Shown: piece by piece, positions 21,482-32,437 of the stretch
Numbering within the stretch: position 1 is the first letter of the stretch
How the letters are laid out: each line of letters opens with the position of its first letter
Program-made: the position numbers and the translations under genes
Assembly: GCA_934045075.1 (NCBI GenBank)
Contig: OW203745.1
Span: forward strand, 13,736,184 to 13,800,183
Direction of reading: 5' to 3'
DNA: 64,000 nt
Source: Yponomeuta sedellus
Lineage: Eukaryota; Arthropoda; Insecta; Lepidoptera; Yponomeutidae
Notes under the pieces: model-generated
What the model was told of the DNA's origin: nothing
Seen by the model: only the letters and a program-made list of their open reading frames with translations
The model's database searches: none

Positions 21482-21499
21482 TCAGAAATAAAAGAAGAA

Positions 21500-22200
21500 A
21501 GATCCGTTTAATATATAATTTTTTTAATTGCAATTATATTTGTGTTTTGTTTCTGGTGTGTCAAAAAGACTATTCTTACCTTATTGCCCCAGCTGTGGGG
21601 TCCCTCGCGACCTCGAAACGCTGTTCAGTTCTACAAACTCAAATGTACGTAAACTTCAATGGTTCATCCACTCCGCTAAAGCCATTTTTTATAAGAATAT
21701 ATAGGGCTGTACATACATCAGCCGTGTCAGGAATAACTTTGCTCTAGAATAACTTATTACCCAGAGGACGATGGATCCAATAACGTTGCACACAATACAT
21801 TTGCTTCTACAAACAGCTGTGTATCATCGGGTTATTTGCGTGCGTGTCAGATGATATTTATTGTGTACTCTTGAGGTATGTTCTTTGCTAACATTCTGCA
21901 TATCTTAAGCAACTCGTAAGCGCCTTGTCGGATACAGGATTTTCCTCTAAGGAAGGATATTAGACTGAATCGTGGGCTTAGCTTAATTAACTCTGAGATT
22001 TCCGCACCTTATGGTTGGGCCATTAGCAGCGAGCTCTGAGGTATAGTAGGTTGTCTGGAAGAAATTGCTCTAAGCAATAAGGCCGCCAATTGTACTATAT
22101 ATTTGTAATTATTTTTTTTTGTTTTTTCCTGGTGTACAGTAAATAATATTCTTATCTTATTTTATCTTATAGTCACTCGGGTTTCCACGGGATATGTTTC
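21500..22200 (+). mobile_element. LINE 3' tails
   Basis: Tail at about 21540-21585 ('ctggtgtgtcaaaaagacta') and another at 22040-22170 (gttgtctggaagaaattgct, then 'ggtgtacagtaaataatatt' and (CTTAT)n). 21590-22030 is not recognised. Confidence 0.55.
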
Positions 22201-22204
22201 TTCG

Positions 22205-22337
22205 TTATCGTTCGTTATCAACCCTTGTATGTCCCCACTGCTGGGGCATGGGTCTCGGAAGAGGAATACAGGAATGTATCGCAGGAAGGTTAGGCCATAC
22301 TCCACCACGGGGGCCAAGGCCGGGTCGGTGGAGGAGG
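22205..22337 (-). mobile_element. 5S-SINE tail fragment
   Basis: ttatcaacccttgtatgtcc to 'ggtcggtggagga' with a small insertion after 'gggtctcgga'. Confidence 0.75.
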
Positions 22338-22565
22338 TCTTTTCCTTAATTGTTTGCGAGTGGTTTTGCTGTTATAACTTCACAAATATACACAACCTAG
22401 AAAACAAATTCAACCAAACGACCACAAAAATGAGAAACCGACAGTGTAACCCTCCGCTACTACTGCTGATGATTTGTCTAAGCTCGACGTGATCGCCTGA
22501 TTACCATGCCGGAGGCAGTAGATTCGTTACCACTGGAGACCGCCGTACATTTTTACAAAGGGCCT
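22338..22565 (-). mobile_element. SINE-E and SINE-K scraps
   Basis: 22350-22415: 'ttgcgagtggttttgctgtt' (SINE-E middle). 22480-22565: 'ccatgccggaggcagtagat' and 'gagaccgccgtacattttt' (SINE-K, compare 31640). Confidence 0.45.
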
Positions 22566-22590
22566 CAGCCTAGATGTATTTACCATAATT

Positions 22591-22779
22591 ACTAGCTGAA
22601 CCAGCGCACTTCGTGCCGCCTAACAGTCGATTCTTTAGTTTACTTTTTGTTTTTCTCTCCGTAAGAACCATCCCCGTACTTCGAGGAATATTCTAAAAAG
22701 TAATTAGCGAAATCGGTTCAGCTGCTGTCGAGATTGGCGCTTACCAACAAATTCAGCGATTCATTTTTATATTATAGAT
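22591..22779 (-). mobile_element. lepidopteran CTAGT repeat, copy 2
   Basis: actagctgaaccagcgcact to 'attcagcgattcatttttat'; complement of 8983-9157. Confidence 0.65.
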
Positions 22780-23164
22780 AACATGGCAATACAGATTTTC
22801 ACGTAATCCTACCCTACTATAATTTAACTTAGCTTTGAGGTTTATGAACACCGCAGGCACTCAGGTTTACTCACGATGTTTTACTTCACAGTATACCGTA
22901 GTTATTGGGTACCTAAGTCTTAAAGCTGTTGGTATTGCAAGTATTATTAAATAAATATAAGTGCCGCAAACGGGGACAAAATATTTACATTGGCATTTCT
23001 AATATATTTCAAAGCTCTATAAAAGCCACGACCTAAAAGACCAATCACGCTCTACAAAATATAGTAACAAACAAGTATGTACGCAAATTAGCAGCGCCTC
23101 ACAAACAACAAAACAAAGTTAATCTGCAGCAACAACAACGCAGAATAAGTGAAACAGAAGGAAA
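22780..23164. other. unassigned stretch
   Basis: A SINE-E middle scrap at 22840-22940 (caggtttactcacgatgttt); nothing else. Confidence 0.35.
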
Positions 23165-23395
23165 ACGCAGCAACCTGACGAAAAAGAATCGTTCGGAAAG
23201 CAATTGAAATTAAAAAACACAAGAATTTCAACATAGAGTATGGTTTCAAGCTTTCGAGTACGTGGAATCTAGTAAGCTAAGTAAATACAAGACACGCGCC
23301 TTATCACCGGATCTGTCCGTCGTCGGCGTAGTGAGTGTTGTGTGTCGGCCGGCTGCGAAAAATTAAAAATTTAAAGTGTCTACCCACAGTACACA
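23165..23395 (+). mobile_element. PLE-1 C-terminus and start of 3' UTR
   Basis: 23197-23271 encodes RKAIEIKKHKNFNIEYGF then KLSSTWNLVS and stop: the C-terminal end typical of Penelope-like proteins. It is followed by the PLE-1 UTR (gtagtgagtgttgtgtgtcg, 'tgcgaaaaattaaa'). The UTR breaks off at about 23395; more of it lies at 23801-23960. Confidence 0.8.
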
Positions 23396-23800
23396 TTGCA
23401 CCACTCACCCTATTATCAGCGGCTGATCCCGAACCCAAGACGCCGGTCGCAGAGCTGGTTAGAGAACATGTACACACTTACACACACATACAGACATACA
23501 CACACACACATACACCCTTACACACACAATATAAACACACACACACACAATTTAAAATGCTCATTTAATTTTCATAGTTTACATTATTAAAAAAAATGTG
23601 TTTAAGTAAAAGATAGTGTTGATAAATAAATGTATTGCATCATCCACTATTATTACAACACTATCCTAGTTGTGAAAGAGCGGTGTCTACTGCTACAGGT
23701 ATTTTTATACTTACAAGTAGATGTCCTCAATGTATGTTGTATAAGAACTAGTGGATAACGAAATAAAGAAATTTAAATTTGAATTAGAGAACAATATACT
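23396..23800. other. (CA)n run and LINE 3' UTR repeat
   Basis: ACAC-rich run at about 23470-23555. 23575-23775 matches 28510-28715 (attgcatcatccactattat, 'gaaagagcggtgtc', 'gtataagaactagtggataa'), two direct copies of one LINE 3' UTR. Confidence 0.65.
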
Positions 23801-23960
23801 GTACTCTCCACTTCAGTCTACCCGAGACCACGGCAGCTGGTCAACGTAATTACCTTATTTCGCGACGTTTCGGCAGCGCTGCCGAAACGTCGGGAAATAA
23901 GGTAATTACGTTTTACCAAATAAATAATCGCGGTTAGACCCGTTCAATATATAAATATGT
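23801..23960 (+). mobile_element. PLE-1 3' end with internal inversion
   Basis: ctccacttcagtctacccga, then a 40-bp inverted piece (cgtaattaccttatttcgcg) meeting its direct copy at 'cagcgctgccgaaacgtc', then 'ataaataatcgcggttagac'. Confidence 0.7.
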
Positions 23961-24099
23961 ATAAGTATCGCGAATCATTAAGAAATACTGAAATAATTCA
24001 AGGAATAAATAAATAGATGGACGGACGAACGAAAGAACGAATGAAGGAACGAACGAAAACTTACAAACGGATGAATGAATGAAAACTTTATGGCACTTT

Positions 24100-24725
24100 G
24101 ACGGCCTCTGTGGCGCAGCGGTAGTGCATCTGCCTGCCATGCAAGAGGTACCGGGTTCGAACCCCGGCTGGGGACGAAAGAAAACCCCAGAAGCTCTATT
24201 ATTGAATCACTCGTCTCGCGTCGAGCGCTCGATTTCTACTGATTTTCGTTCGACATATGAAATTCCGTATTTTTGAATCACTCGACTGCAACAAATGGTC
24301 CTTACCACTCGTCTCGCATGTCGATCGATAGATTAATTGTCAAAATTTGTGTTAATTTGTATTGTGCTAGGCACAGATACCTACCTAGCGATAAATGTGA
24401 ATTTGCTCCTGATAACTGTTGTAGATTGTAAATATTGCGATATTCAGTGTAGAAAATGAATTTTAAAGAATATCTAATCCTTAATGGATATTTGGATTCA
24501 AAAATACGGAAAAACGAGATCATGCGACTTAGAAGACGAGTGTGACTTACGTCGCATTCGACGATACAATTTCATACGAGTGATTCAAAAATAGATCTCC
24601 AGGTCTTGGATGTTTACATGTTTGTGATGTCGCTGTTTCTGGTTCCCACGATACAGGGTACCCTAGTGTGCAGAACAAATGTATGAGCCTGTAGGTAAAT
24701 GGTTTGCTATGTTACTTAAAACTTA
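24100..24725 (+). mobile_element. SINE-B copy split by MITE-H
   Basis: Head 24100-24190 (cctctgtggcgcagcggtag, gggttcgaaccccgg) and body 24599-24725 (aggtcttggatgtttacatg) join perfectly when 24191-24598 is removed. Confidence 0.85.
24191..24598. mobile_element. MITE-H, 408 bp
   Basis: Ends aagctctattattgaatcac and its near-complement 'gtgattcaaaaatagatct'; CCAG on both sides (24187-24190, 24599-24602). A second inner inverted pair (ccgtatttttgaatcactcg / ggattcaaaaatacgga). It also holds a 29-codon open frame from ATG 24454 (MNFKEYLILNGYLDSK), possibly the start of a parent element's gene. Confidence 0.75.
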
Positions 24726-24952
24726 GTAAGAAGGGGAGCTACATATTTACCATAAGATCTAGATATAAAAAATAGTATCTAGACTACTGCCACTGGGGAA
24801 AGTTCCCGAGATAATGATAGTATTCCCCCTCTGAAAGGCCTGGCTGATGGCTGAGGTAGTTACTGTCGTCTGACGAGTCGATTCGATTTCTTTGTAAAGT
24901 GTCTTGTAAATTTGTATATTAAATGTACAGTTTTATTTATATTAAAATAGGA

Positions 24953-25360
24953 GAGCTGGTAGGGGACGTCCCAGGCGGACATGCAACGACCAAATAGAGG
25001 ATGTATGAGCAAAGGGAAGATAAAAAGTACCTGGAACCGGCGTGCGTGCGTGCAACGACTTATAACAAAATAACAACAAAAACAACATTTACATACAGTC
25101 ACATACATTGCTTCTGGCCCCACACTAGGATACCCTGTGTCGTGGGAACCAGAAACAACGACATCACAAACATGTAAACATCCAAGATCTGGGCTTTTTT
25201 TTTGTCTCCAACCGGGATTCGAACCCGGGATCTCTTGCATGGTAGGCAGATGCCATGAACGTTGGTGAAGCGAAGGTGATCTGTCAGGATCGTGCCAAGT
25301 GGCAGTCCCTGGTCTCTGCCTACCCCTCTGGGATACTGGCGAGAGTTTATGTATGTATGT
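24953..25360 (+). mobile_element. RTE-like LINE 3' end, copy 2
   Basis: Flanked by aaaataggag (about 24944-24953 and 25361-25370). Contains gagctggtaggggacgtccc, 'accggcgtgcgtgcgtgcaa', then, after an inserted SINE-B, 'atgaacgttggtgaagcgaa' and (TATG)n. Confidence 0.75.
25084..25255 (-). mobile_element. SINE-B inside the RTE-like copy
   Basis: acatttacatacagtcacat to 'cttgcatggtaggcagatgc'; complement of SINE-B, 5' end of head missing. Confidence 0.8.
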
Positions 25361-25370
25361 AAAATAGGAG

Positions 25371-25789
25371 AGCCAATCAAACAAAATCCTTTGCATTCCA
25401 TCCGTACCACCATTTTTTCTTATATAGCCTACAATCGTCCCACCGCAGGGCACAGTACTTCCCCGCGTGCCCACCGTGAAAGATATTTTTTAATACAGTT
25501 GCTCAAAAAGTGGCGTATTGCAGGGACGTATAGCGTGCGGGATGTGGGCTATTACATACTCGTGCCTTTTTTTTACCTTTCCCGCACTCGTGCGTTCTCT
25601 TTCCCAACTGTCAAAATAATGTCTATTAAAAAGAAAAACCAACCACGAAGTTTTTACTAAAAAAAATCATAGAATTTTTTATGATTCATGCAAATACGTA
25701 TATTTCTAAAAAGAAGCTACTACCTAATTTGTTTCAATATCAGATTTAATGATTTGATTGAATGAGTTAGGTTAGGTTTCATTTCATTT
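25371..25789. other. unassigned stretch
   Basis: 25490-25610 ('acagttgctcaaaaagtggc', 'gcgtgcgggatgtgggctat') resembles lepidopteran inverted-repeat elements but no partner arm is visible. Confidence 0.35.
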
Positions 25790-26697
25790 GGGGTGCGATG
25801 CCAGATAACCTTCACGTGTACCCCTCCGCTTTCCGTTCCATCTGATTCCATGAACCAGATGGAGGGGCAAGTGGTGGGGTCGGTGCACCCTGAGCGTTAG
25901 TCAGTAACTTCTTCTTGTCGGATCTTACTGGCTAACGGCGAATAATCTGGCGGGAGGGGTCGCGTGGGCCCTGTTTCACTTTGTGGAGCGGGACTCAGGC
26001 GACCAACCGAATGAAGGACCGACTGGGGGGGGCGCCGCTGCGCGGAAGCGCGCGCGCCTCGTTCCAGTCGGACCAGAGTGGCCGCCGGGACGCGGAGGGT
26101 CGGGGGACCCTCTGCCTCCATCACGGCGGGCCGGAAGGCGCCCTTGCGTGTTCCGAGGGTGCCTTCTGGCACGGAGGGGGCCCGCGCGGTCGCTCACCGC
26201 CTTCTCTGCTTTCAGAGAAGTGCTGGTGGGCGACGTGACGGGCCTCGAGTGTGGGGCGTGTGGGGGCCAACAGTTGACATTGGCCCCCATGCGCCCCAAC
26301 GAGGAGGTGCGCCGCCCTCCTCTAATCCCATTGGACCACACAACAATGGGATGGAGGGTGCGGCGCGTTGGGGCGTGTGGTGGCCAAGGGGTTCGCACTT
26401 GGCCACTATGCGCTCCAACGAAGAGATGCGGCGTTCCCTCGCCCCGTCGTTCGGTCCGATGCGATGGGGCAGGGGCGCCGCCAAAGGAGTGCCCGAAAGG
26501 GCGCCCGCAGACGGGGTCGCGGAAGTGTGCGTAAGCGTCCCCGTGGCCCCGTCCTTTGCGGTGCGGAGGAACACCCCAGGAGTTTTAGTCGGTATACCGC
26601 CCTTTTCAGGGCGGGGAGTCCGACATAACCACTGTGCTCCCCCGAGCCGGTGGTACCCGTAATTGGGGTTTCTCCTGGGTGAAAAAAAAAAAAAAAA
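25790..26697 (+). mobile_element. GC-rich poly(A) retroposon, copy 1
   Basis: 908 bp flanked by a 15-bp TSD ggtttcatttcattt (25775-25789, 26698-26712) and ending in a 16-A tail. Very GC-rich, with tandem self-complementary modules at about 26245-26440 (gtgtgggggccaacagttga / 'cattggcccccatgcgcccc'). The 3' end reads accccaggagttttagtcgg, 'cccttttcagggcggggagt'. Frames on both strands are open only because the sequence is GC-rich; no RT motif. Probably the 3' part of, or a non-autonomous partner of, a poly(A) LINE. Confidence 0.8.
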
Positions 26698-26712
26698 GGT
26701 TTCATTTCATTT

Positions 26713-27042
26713 CATATAAAAAAATCCTACTGAAGACTGGTTGTATGGGCATAGTTCCCTTTGCCTACCAGAATGGGTGAAGAAAAAAAATCTCTGCTTA
26801 AGTATATTCTTTTACGGTTGGCGCCGTTTTCCAAAAAAATTTTCTTTATTAAATTGCTTAATTTTTTCGCAACTGTATTAAAAATAGTCGTTCAGTACAC
26901 GTGCGGAACCGTCATTGCAACTTGTTCCAACTGTCAACCCTCACCTTCGGCTGCGCCTCGGCTCGGGTAGACGTTTGTCGGAACTCTTTGCAATGACAGC
27001 CTTTCCGCACTTGTAATGAAATATACTATTCAAGCGCTGAGG
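26713..27042. other. inverted-repeat remnant
   Basis: 26920-27020: 'gtgcggaaccgtcattgcaa' and 'ttgcaatgacagcctttccg' are inverted around an imperfect centre: a small fold-back element. Confidence 0.5.
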
Positions 27043-27161
27043 TATTTGAACACCTCAGACACTCAGGTTCCCTCACGATGTTGTCCTTCACCGTTAGCGA
27101 GTGGTATTGCTACTATATCTTCACAAATGTGCATAACCTAGGGAACAAAGTCATTGGTAAG
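27043..27161 (-). mobile_element. SINE-E middle
   Basis: aagcgctgaggtatttgaac, 'tcacgatgttgtccttcacc', 'gagtggtattgctactatat'. Confidence 0.6.
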
Positions 27162-27535
27162 ATATCAACACTTGTATGTCCCCACTGCTGGGGCACGGAT
27201 CCTGCATCGCAGGAAGGTTAGGTTAAGTCAGGTAACTCCACCACGGGGGCCAAGTCCGGGTTGGTGGAGGATTGTAAGATAGTGACAGGCCTTACTGTCA
27301 CAAGTTATCAAGCCGCCCATAAGGCCTCTGACATGGCTTAATGACTGCCATTACATGAGAGTTGAGAGCTGGCACCAACGGCTTAACGTGACTTGCGAAG
27401 CACGGAAGCGCTCGGAAAACTGCCACTAGCGGTAGTCACGGGACGGTCACCCATCCTGCACCTTACCGCGCCTGTTGTTGCTTAACTCAAGTGATTGATT
27501 CCAATCACTCGGTTCGCCTAGGCCACGAGCGCTTC
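27162..27535 (-). mobile_element. 5S-SINE, full length
   Basis: atatcaacacttgtatgtcc to 'gcctaggccacgagcgcttc'; the 5S block is intact on the minus strand. A 50-bp piece of its body is repeated at 27541-27590. Confidence 0.85.
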
Positions 27536-27599
27536 TATCTCGTATATCAAGCCGCCCATAAGGCCTCTGACAAGTCTGACATGGCTTAACTTTTACTGC

Positions 27600-27680
27600 C
27601 ATTGGTACAACAGGAATCGAACCTAGGTCTCTCGCTTTTGAGTCCATTGTTCTAGCTACTAGGCTACCCCCGCTCCAGTA
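27600..27680 (-). mobile_element. SINE-E head
   Basis: Head complement: cattggtacaacaggaatcg, 'tagctactaggctaccc'. Confidence 0.6.
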
Positions 27681-27847
27681 CTTAATTATATTCCGAGTGG
27701 TCATTCTACGTGGGTTTAGTTCGACAAACAATTTACGACGGACCGTGTTAATTGTACGCAAATTGCCGTGAATCGAGTAATCCTATTGGCAATGGCTGCG
27801 GCCATTTTAGGAGTTTCCGACCATTCTAGACAGTCAATAGCAGAGGT

Positions 27848-28205
27848 GTGAACTGAGCTAAATCGAACTGAATAGAGGTTTTTAGAATTTGCTATCAAGG
27901 TATATACTGAGGTATAAGAGAGAGATATAATAATAATAATAGCCATTTATTTCGAAAGAAAAAAACAGTTGTCCATAGTGATGTTAGTAACATAAAAACT
28001 AAATCTACACTAAAGGTAAAAACTATGTTAGTAGGCTTAATAGGCGTCTATGAAATATCTGATTCTACGTTCTTGTAAACTCATATAAGAGGAGGTACAA
28101 TGTATATAATTTACACTACGAATATATTATACTGAGCTAGATCGAGCTGCATAGAGGTTTCTTAGTTTTGCGATCAAGGTTTTAACACGTGTGTACTCAG
28201 ATAGA
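27848..28205. repeat. repeated piece interrupted by a LINE tail
   Basis: actgagctaaatcgaactga at 27848 recurs as 'actgagctagatcgagctgc' at 28130; between them is a LINE tail complement (atagccatttatttcgaaag). Confidence 0.5.
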
Positions 28206-28244
28206 TCGTGTTGTACAAACGATCTCAGGCTGAGTGTCATTCCA

Positions 28245-28500
28245 TGTTTGTTTTGTCCTTGCCTGGTTACCATAGCACAGGATAGCCTAGTCTGATGCCT
28301 GGGGCTTTTTTTTATGAAGTCTATGAATGTCCCACTGCAGGGCACAGGCCTTCTCTCAAAGAGATATTGTGGGATTAATTATCACACGTGCCCACCGCGG
28401 ATTGGCAGTTTCAAGCGCAGAGTTATTTAAACACCTTAGGCACTCGGTTTCCTCACGATTTCTTCCTTCAGTTAGCGGAGCTATAGATATAAAATCCTCA
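28245..28500. mobile_element. SINE-K and SINE-E fragments
   Basis: 28250-28300 'gccttgcctggttaccatag' is the SINE core seen at 31670; 28325-28480 is a SINE-E end and middle ('cccactgcagggcacaggcc', 'ttcaagcgcagagttattta'). Confidence 0.5.
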
Positions 28501-28509
28501 TTTCATTTT

Positions 28510-28715
28510 CATAGTTTTTATTACTAAAAAAATTCGTTGTTTAAGTAAAAGATAATGTTGATAATTGTATTGCATCATCCACTATTATTACAACACCATC
28601 ATAGTTGTGAAAGAGCGGTGTCAACTGCTACAGGTATTTTTATACTTACAAGAAGATGTCTCAATGTATGTTGTATAAGAACTAGTGGGTAACGATATTA
28701 GAAACTTGTGTTTCG
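28510..28715 (+). mobile_element. LINE 3' UTR repeat, copy 2
   Basis: Same as 23575-23775; ends 'gtataagaactagtgggtaa'. Confidence 0.7.
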
Positions 28716-28744
28716 TATTTGTATTTGCATATTAAAAGCTCTTA

Positions 28745-29030
28745 TTTTTTCTAAAGCGACTGATGAGGTCTCATACCTCTTATCCTTCAGTCCGTGCCGG
28801 GCCACTCCGAAGCAGTGCCCTCGGACAATAAAAGCCTGAATGCGGACCTCAAGCTTCTTGAGATATGTGGACCCAATAGAGATCCTCTCTTAGCTAGTTG
28901 CCCTGCCTGGCGGCGGGGAGGGTCGGCAATACAATGCCGAGAGAGATATCATCTTGAAATGTTTTAAATGTAATGTAATTGTAAATGTACCTGATAAATA
29001 GTTTAATAAAATTATGTTATCGCTAATAAG
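28745..29030 (+). mobile_element. probable LINE 3' UTR
   Basis: agcgactgatgaggtctcat, 'cctggcggcggggagggtcg', ending 'aatagtttaataaaattatg'. Assigned from its general look only. Confidence 0.35.
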
Positions 29031-29746
29031 TTCCAACAAAGTAATAATAGATGCTCAATATGCTTCCTCTTAATTATTATAAAAACGAAACTAAACCTAA
29101 ACCTAAAACCTATTTTCTAATTATGTAATCACATATTTTTTTATTTACATATTTCATTGCATATTTGAAATTTTTATAAACTATTATTGGTAAATTGATT
29201 ATTGTATTTACACATTATTAAATTATGTTCGGCAAATATTTAAAAATGTCTTAACAATCTCATTTTATAATTTTTATTCACTTACAAATTTCATTACGTA
29301 TTTGACGTGAAGTGAAAAGGCAGCAGAAAAAAAACACCACTCTGGCCATATTTTCTAAAGTCATATTAAATCTAATACATCAGTTATTTCATTCCATACA
29401 CATTGCATAAATATTATTTAATTTAAAACAAGAGAAATGTTATTTCACATTCGAGTTACAATATGGTACAAATAGAAATTAATTTATATATTTTTTTTTA
29501 CATTGGCGTGATCAGCGTTTATTATGATGCGCTTTGAATCTGTGGAAAACTAGGTTATAATACTACAACGCCATAAAAATTTTTCATCAGTTTAAAAATG
29601 ATCCACCTTGCTACCTTGGTTGGAAGAGATCTCTAATTAAATAAGCTACACCATATACGCGTTTTATTTTGTAATTTTTATGTTTTCAGAAGGATTTGAA
29701 TGTGTGCAGTAAATAATAAAGGATCTTTTTTGGTATATTTTGCTAT
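29031..29746. other. AT-rich stretch, no gene
   Basis: A LINE 3' UTR scrap at 29325-29385; otherwise unassigned. Confidence 0.4.
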
Positions 29747-29960
29747 ACGACTTCTGTGGCGTAGTGGTAGCGCATCTGCCTACGATGCAAGAGGTCCTGG
29801 GTTCGAATCCCGGCTGGGGACAAAAAAAACCTTAATTCTTGGATGTTTACATGTTTGTGATGTCGTTGATTCTGATTCCCACGACACAGGGTATCCTAGT
29901 ATGGGGCCAGAAGCAATGTATGTGCATGTATGTAAATGTTATGTTACGTTATATAAAAAA
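29747..29960 (+). mobile_element. SINE-B, full length
   Basis: gacttctgtggcgtagtggt, B box gggttcgaatcccggctggg, body, (ATGTT)n end. Confidence 0.85.
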
Positions 29961-30381
29961 ATAATATAGTCTCCATTGCCATACGCCGACTTTTCTGACT
30001 GTACCAGCATAACGTAGGAGTAGCCATGAATTCTCATATAGAGGAGAGATTGTGGGCTCCAATAAGCATATTCAAAGCGTATCATAATAATATTGGGGTA
30101 AAAGCCAAACGTTTGATGGTAAAACGGATTTATTTGCCCTTTCTTTACCCTTTTCTATTCCGAGTTCAGGAAAGCCGGTTATACATGGTGGGACATACAG
30201 GGTGACTGAGAAGTAAAATGCGATTCGCGAATTCGTTTGTGATGAGAAGTGTCTCTGTTTTTCTGTTTGATATGTTTGTCCGGAGACATATAATTTAAAA
30301 ATCTTTAAAATAAGAGTTAACTCGCATTTAACAGGCAAGCACTTAACATTTTAGATATGCATAGAATTTTCTAAGGTTAAC
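29961..30381. other. unassigned stretch
   Basis: Nothing recognised apart from 'acagggtgactgagaagtaa' at 30196, like the end of a small DNA element without a partner. Confidence 0.35.
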
Positions 30382-30724
30382 ACAAGCACTAGACATAATA
30401 AAAACTGTATTAGCATGGATATTTACTCGTTTAATTTTACATTTTACAATTTTCCTATTTTGTCAATTTTCCTATTTTCATTTGCCTATTTTGGAACGTA
30501 ACTTCAACATAATTTTCTTTTGTATTTATTGCCCAGGGTAGTACGTAAACGTCTATGTAAACTGACAGTTAATGCTTTCAAAAAGTCTGTCGTCTGTCGC
30601 CTAAGTCTTCCGGGACCACGACACTTGAAAAAGTGCCGAAACGTCGGAAAATCGTAAAATGTAAAATCAAACGAGTAAATATCCACCCTAATACAGTTTT
30701 TATTACCTATGTCTAGTGCTTGTA
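30382..30724 (+). mobile_element. PLE-4 fold-back copy
   Basis: Arms 30382-30449 and 30655-30724 are inverted (acaagcactagacataataa / 'ctatgtctagtgcttgt'). The interior ends with agtcttccgggaccacgaca then 'tgccgaaacgtcggaaaatc', the block found before the terminus in PLE-1 and PLE-2. Confidence 0.7.
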
Positions 30725-30772
30725 CAATACAGTTTTTATTATTTTAGATCTGGTCTTCATTTACCATCAAGA

Positions 30773-30930
30773 GCCTGTTTCATAGAACTACAATTCATGC
30801 TTTCCAATGACAATTCTCGTTAACGGAAAAGTCGATCCACTCACAGGTTAGCAAGTAGACTCTGCTACACATTGTATCTCGAACAGTCATTATAAACTAC
30901 TAATTGTGGTTGTACGAAACAAACCCATAC
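30773..30930. mobile_element. MITE-I
   Basis: Ends agcctgtttcatagaactac and 'tgtacgaaacaaaccc' are inverted repeats that pair over about 25 bp. Confidence 0.65.
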
Positions 30931-30965
30931 GAGACGAGAGTCAAAATTCAAACTGTCTTAGTTAT

Positions 30966-31197
30966 TTTAATATTTCTAATGCACTAACCCGTGCTGAGGA
31001 CAATTTTAAAAAACCTATTTAGATGCTAAAGATTCCACCCATGCCGGGACTCGAACCCGCGACCTCTGGCTAACCGTGCCAGCGCTCTGCCTACTGGGCG
31101 ACTCACCGGCATCAGTAAAATTTCGAACCTCTTTACAACTCTCTACGTACAGGCAGCGATAATACCTATTTTTAGCCTCTAAATATGTTTTTAAAAT
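30966..31197 (-). mobile_element. SINE-A copy 5, fold-back with TSD
   Basis: 12-bp TSD tgtcttagttat (30954-30965, 31198-31209). Tail and head on the minus strand, then a short direct piece tatttttagcctctaaatat. Confidence 0.9.
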
Positions 31198-31231
31198 TGT
31201 CTTAGTTATGAAAAAGCTGTCCAAATTATTT

Positions 31232-31588
31232 GATATCTACCCCATGTTTGTCCCCGCTGCTGCGACACGGATCTCTTCCTGCATCGCAGCAGGGTTAAGC
31301 CATACTCCACCACGGGGGTCAAGTTCGGGTTGGTGGAGTATTGGACGAAAGTAGCGGCCAGAAGTGTCAGAAGTTATCAAGCCGCCCATAGGACCTCTGA
31401 CATGGCTTAACGACTGCCATTACATGATAGCCGGACCAACGGCTTAGCGTGCCTTGCGAAGCACCGAAAAAATGCTACTAGCGGTAGTCACGGGATGGTT
31501 AACCACCCAGCACCTGACCGCGCCCGTTGTTGCTTAATCCTAGTGATTGATTCAAATCTCCCGGTTCCACAAGGCAACGAGCGCTTCT
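31232..31588 (-). mobile_element. 5S-SINE
   Basis: gatatctaccccatgtttgt to 'aaggcaacgagcgcttc'. Several mutations in the promoter block. Confidence 0.8.
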
Positions 31589-31639
31589 CAAAACTGTTTA
31601 ACGTTAATAATAGTAATAATAAATTTCACACAATCTCTT

Positions 31640-31865
31640 GGTCCCAAACTAAGATACCATGTGCTGTGGTAACCAGGCAAGGACATCATGCACAGGGAAA
31701 TGGAGCGCTTGGTCAACAAATTGCTTTGCAGTTTGGCTTTAATAGTTTAATTGTTTTTTCTATACTGAGTATGGAAGTAAATGCACGGCGGCCTCCAGTG
31801 GGAAATAAACCCACGATTTCCGGCATGGTCATCAGGCATGCTACCGCTAAACCAACATGGCAGTC
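31640..31865 (-). mobile_element. SINE-K
   Basis: Minus-strand tRNA-like head (ggtttagcggtagcatgcct, 'cgtgggtttatttcccactg') and a core 'gtggtaaccaggcaaggaca' on the plus strand that resembles the SINE-B core. Confidence 0.6.
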
Positions 31866-32437
31866 AATCAATGAATTTAAAGTATGTAATTTACAAGAAC
31901 ATTTGTTTTTCTTCATACTCAAGATCCCGAAGCGCGTATTTTCGCACTAAAGTTAAATAAAAAATTTACCTTGACTTGTACATTTTTTTTGCAGTCATTT
32001 ATAAGGTAACAAAAGTCCGCAATTCACCCAATTCTTTCCTATCCCAGATTACTACTGTTGTCCACTTTTAAACCATCAAACACAGGAGATAGATAAAAAT
32101 ACAGAAAAGCATTAAGAGTTAGCACAGAGAAAGAGCGAGCTAAAATGTATTTAAAGGAGACAAGAAAAATGGTAGTTTAAGTGCTTGTAGCATTTCATCT
32201 CTGCTGGAACAAACACTTGTCTCCTGCTAAAATCGATGACTCCACCTCTCTGCGCTCGAAAATGAACTTTGTCTTGGCACCGTAGGATCGAGTTTCGCCT
32301 GCCAAAAGCAAACCAAATACTGGGAACATCGTTAAACAAAACGTAAACTATCGACAGAAAGCTTTCAACCTGCTAATGATTTGTTGCTAGGGTTGCCTCG
32401 ATATTTTGCAATATTTTTATAAATAACAATACCATTC
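31866..32437. other. unassigned stretch
   Basis: A 62-codon open frame on the minus strand (32151-32339) has no motif and no neighbours; not called. Confidence 0.35.

Larger units (their letters stand above)
19491..21485 (-). mobile_element. CR1/L2-group LINE, 5'-truncated
   Basis: RT fragment 20537-21481, 3' UTR to about 19491 where the complement ends in 'gcaataaatatttttctttc'. SINE-A copy 4 is inserted in the UTR; removing it and one TSD restores a continuous sequence. Confidence 0.75.

Noticed and set aside
25983..26662. Overlapping 120-194-codon ORFs on both strands
   Set aside because: Open in many frames because of high GC; the frames are not kept in the second copy at 51834. No motif.
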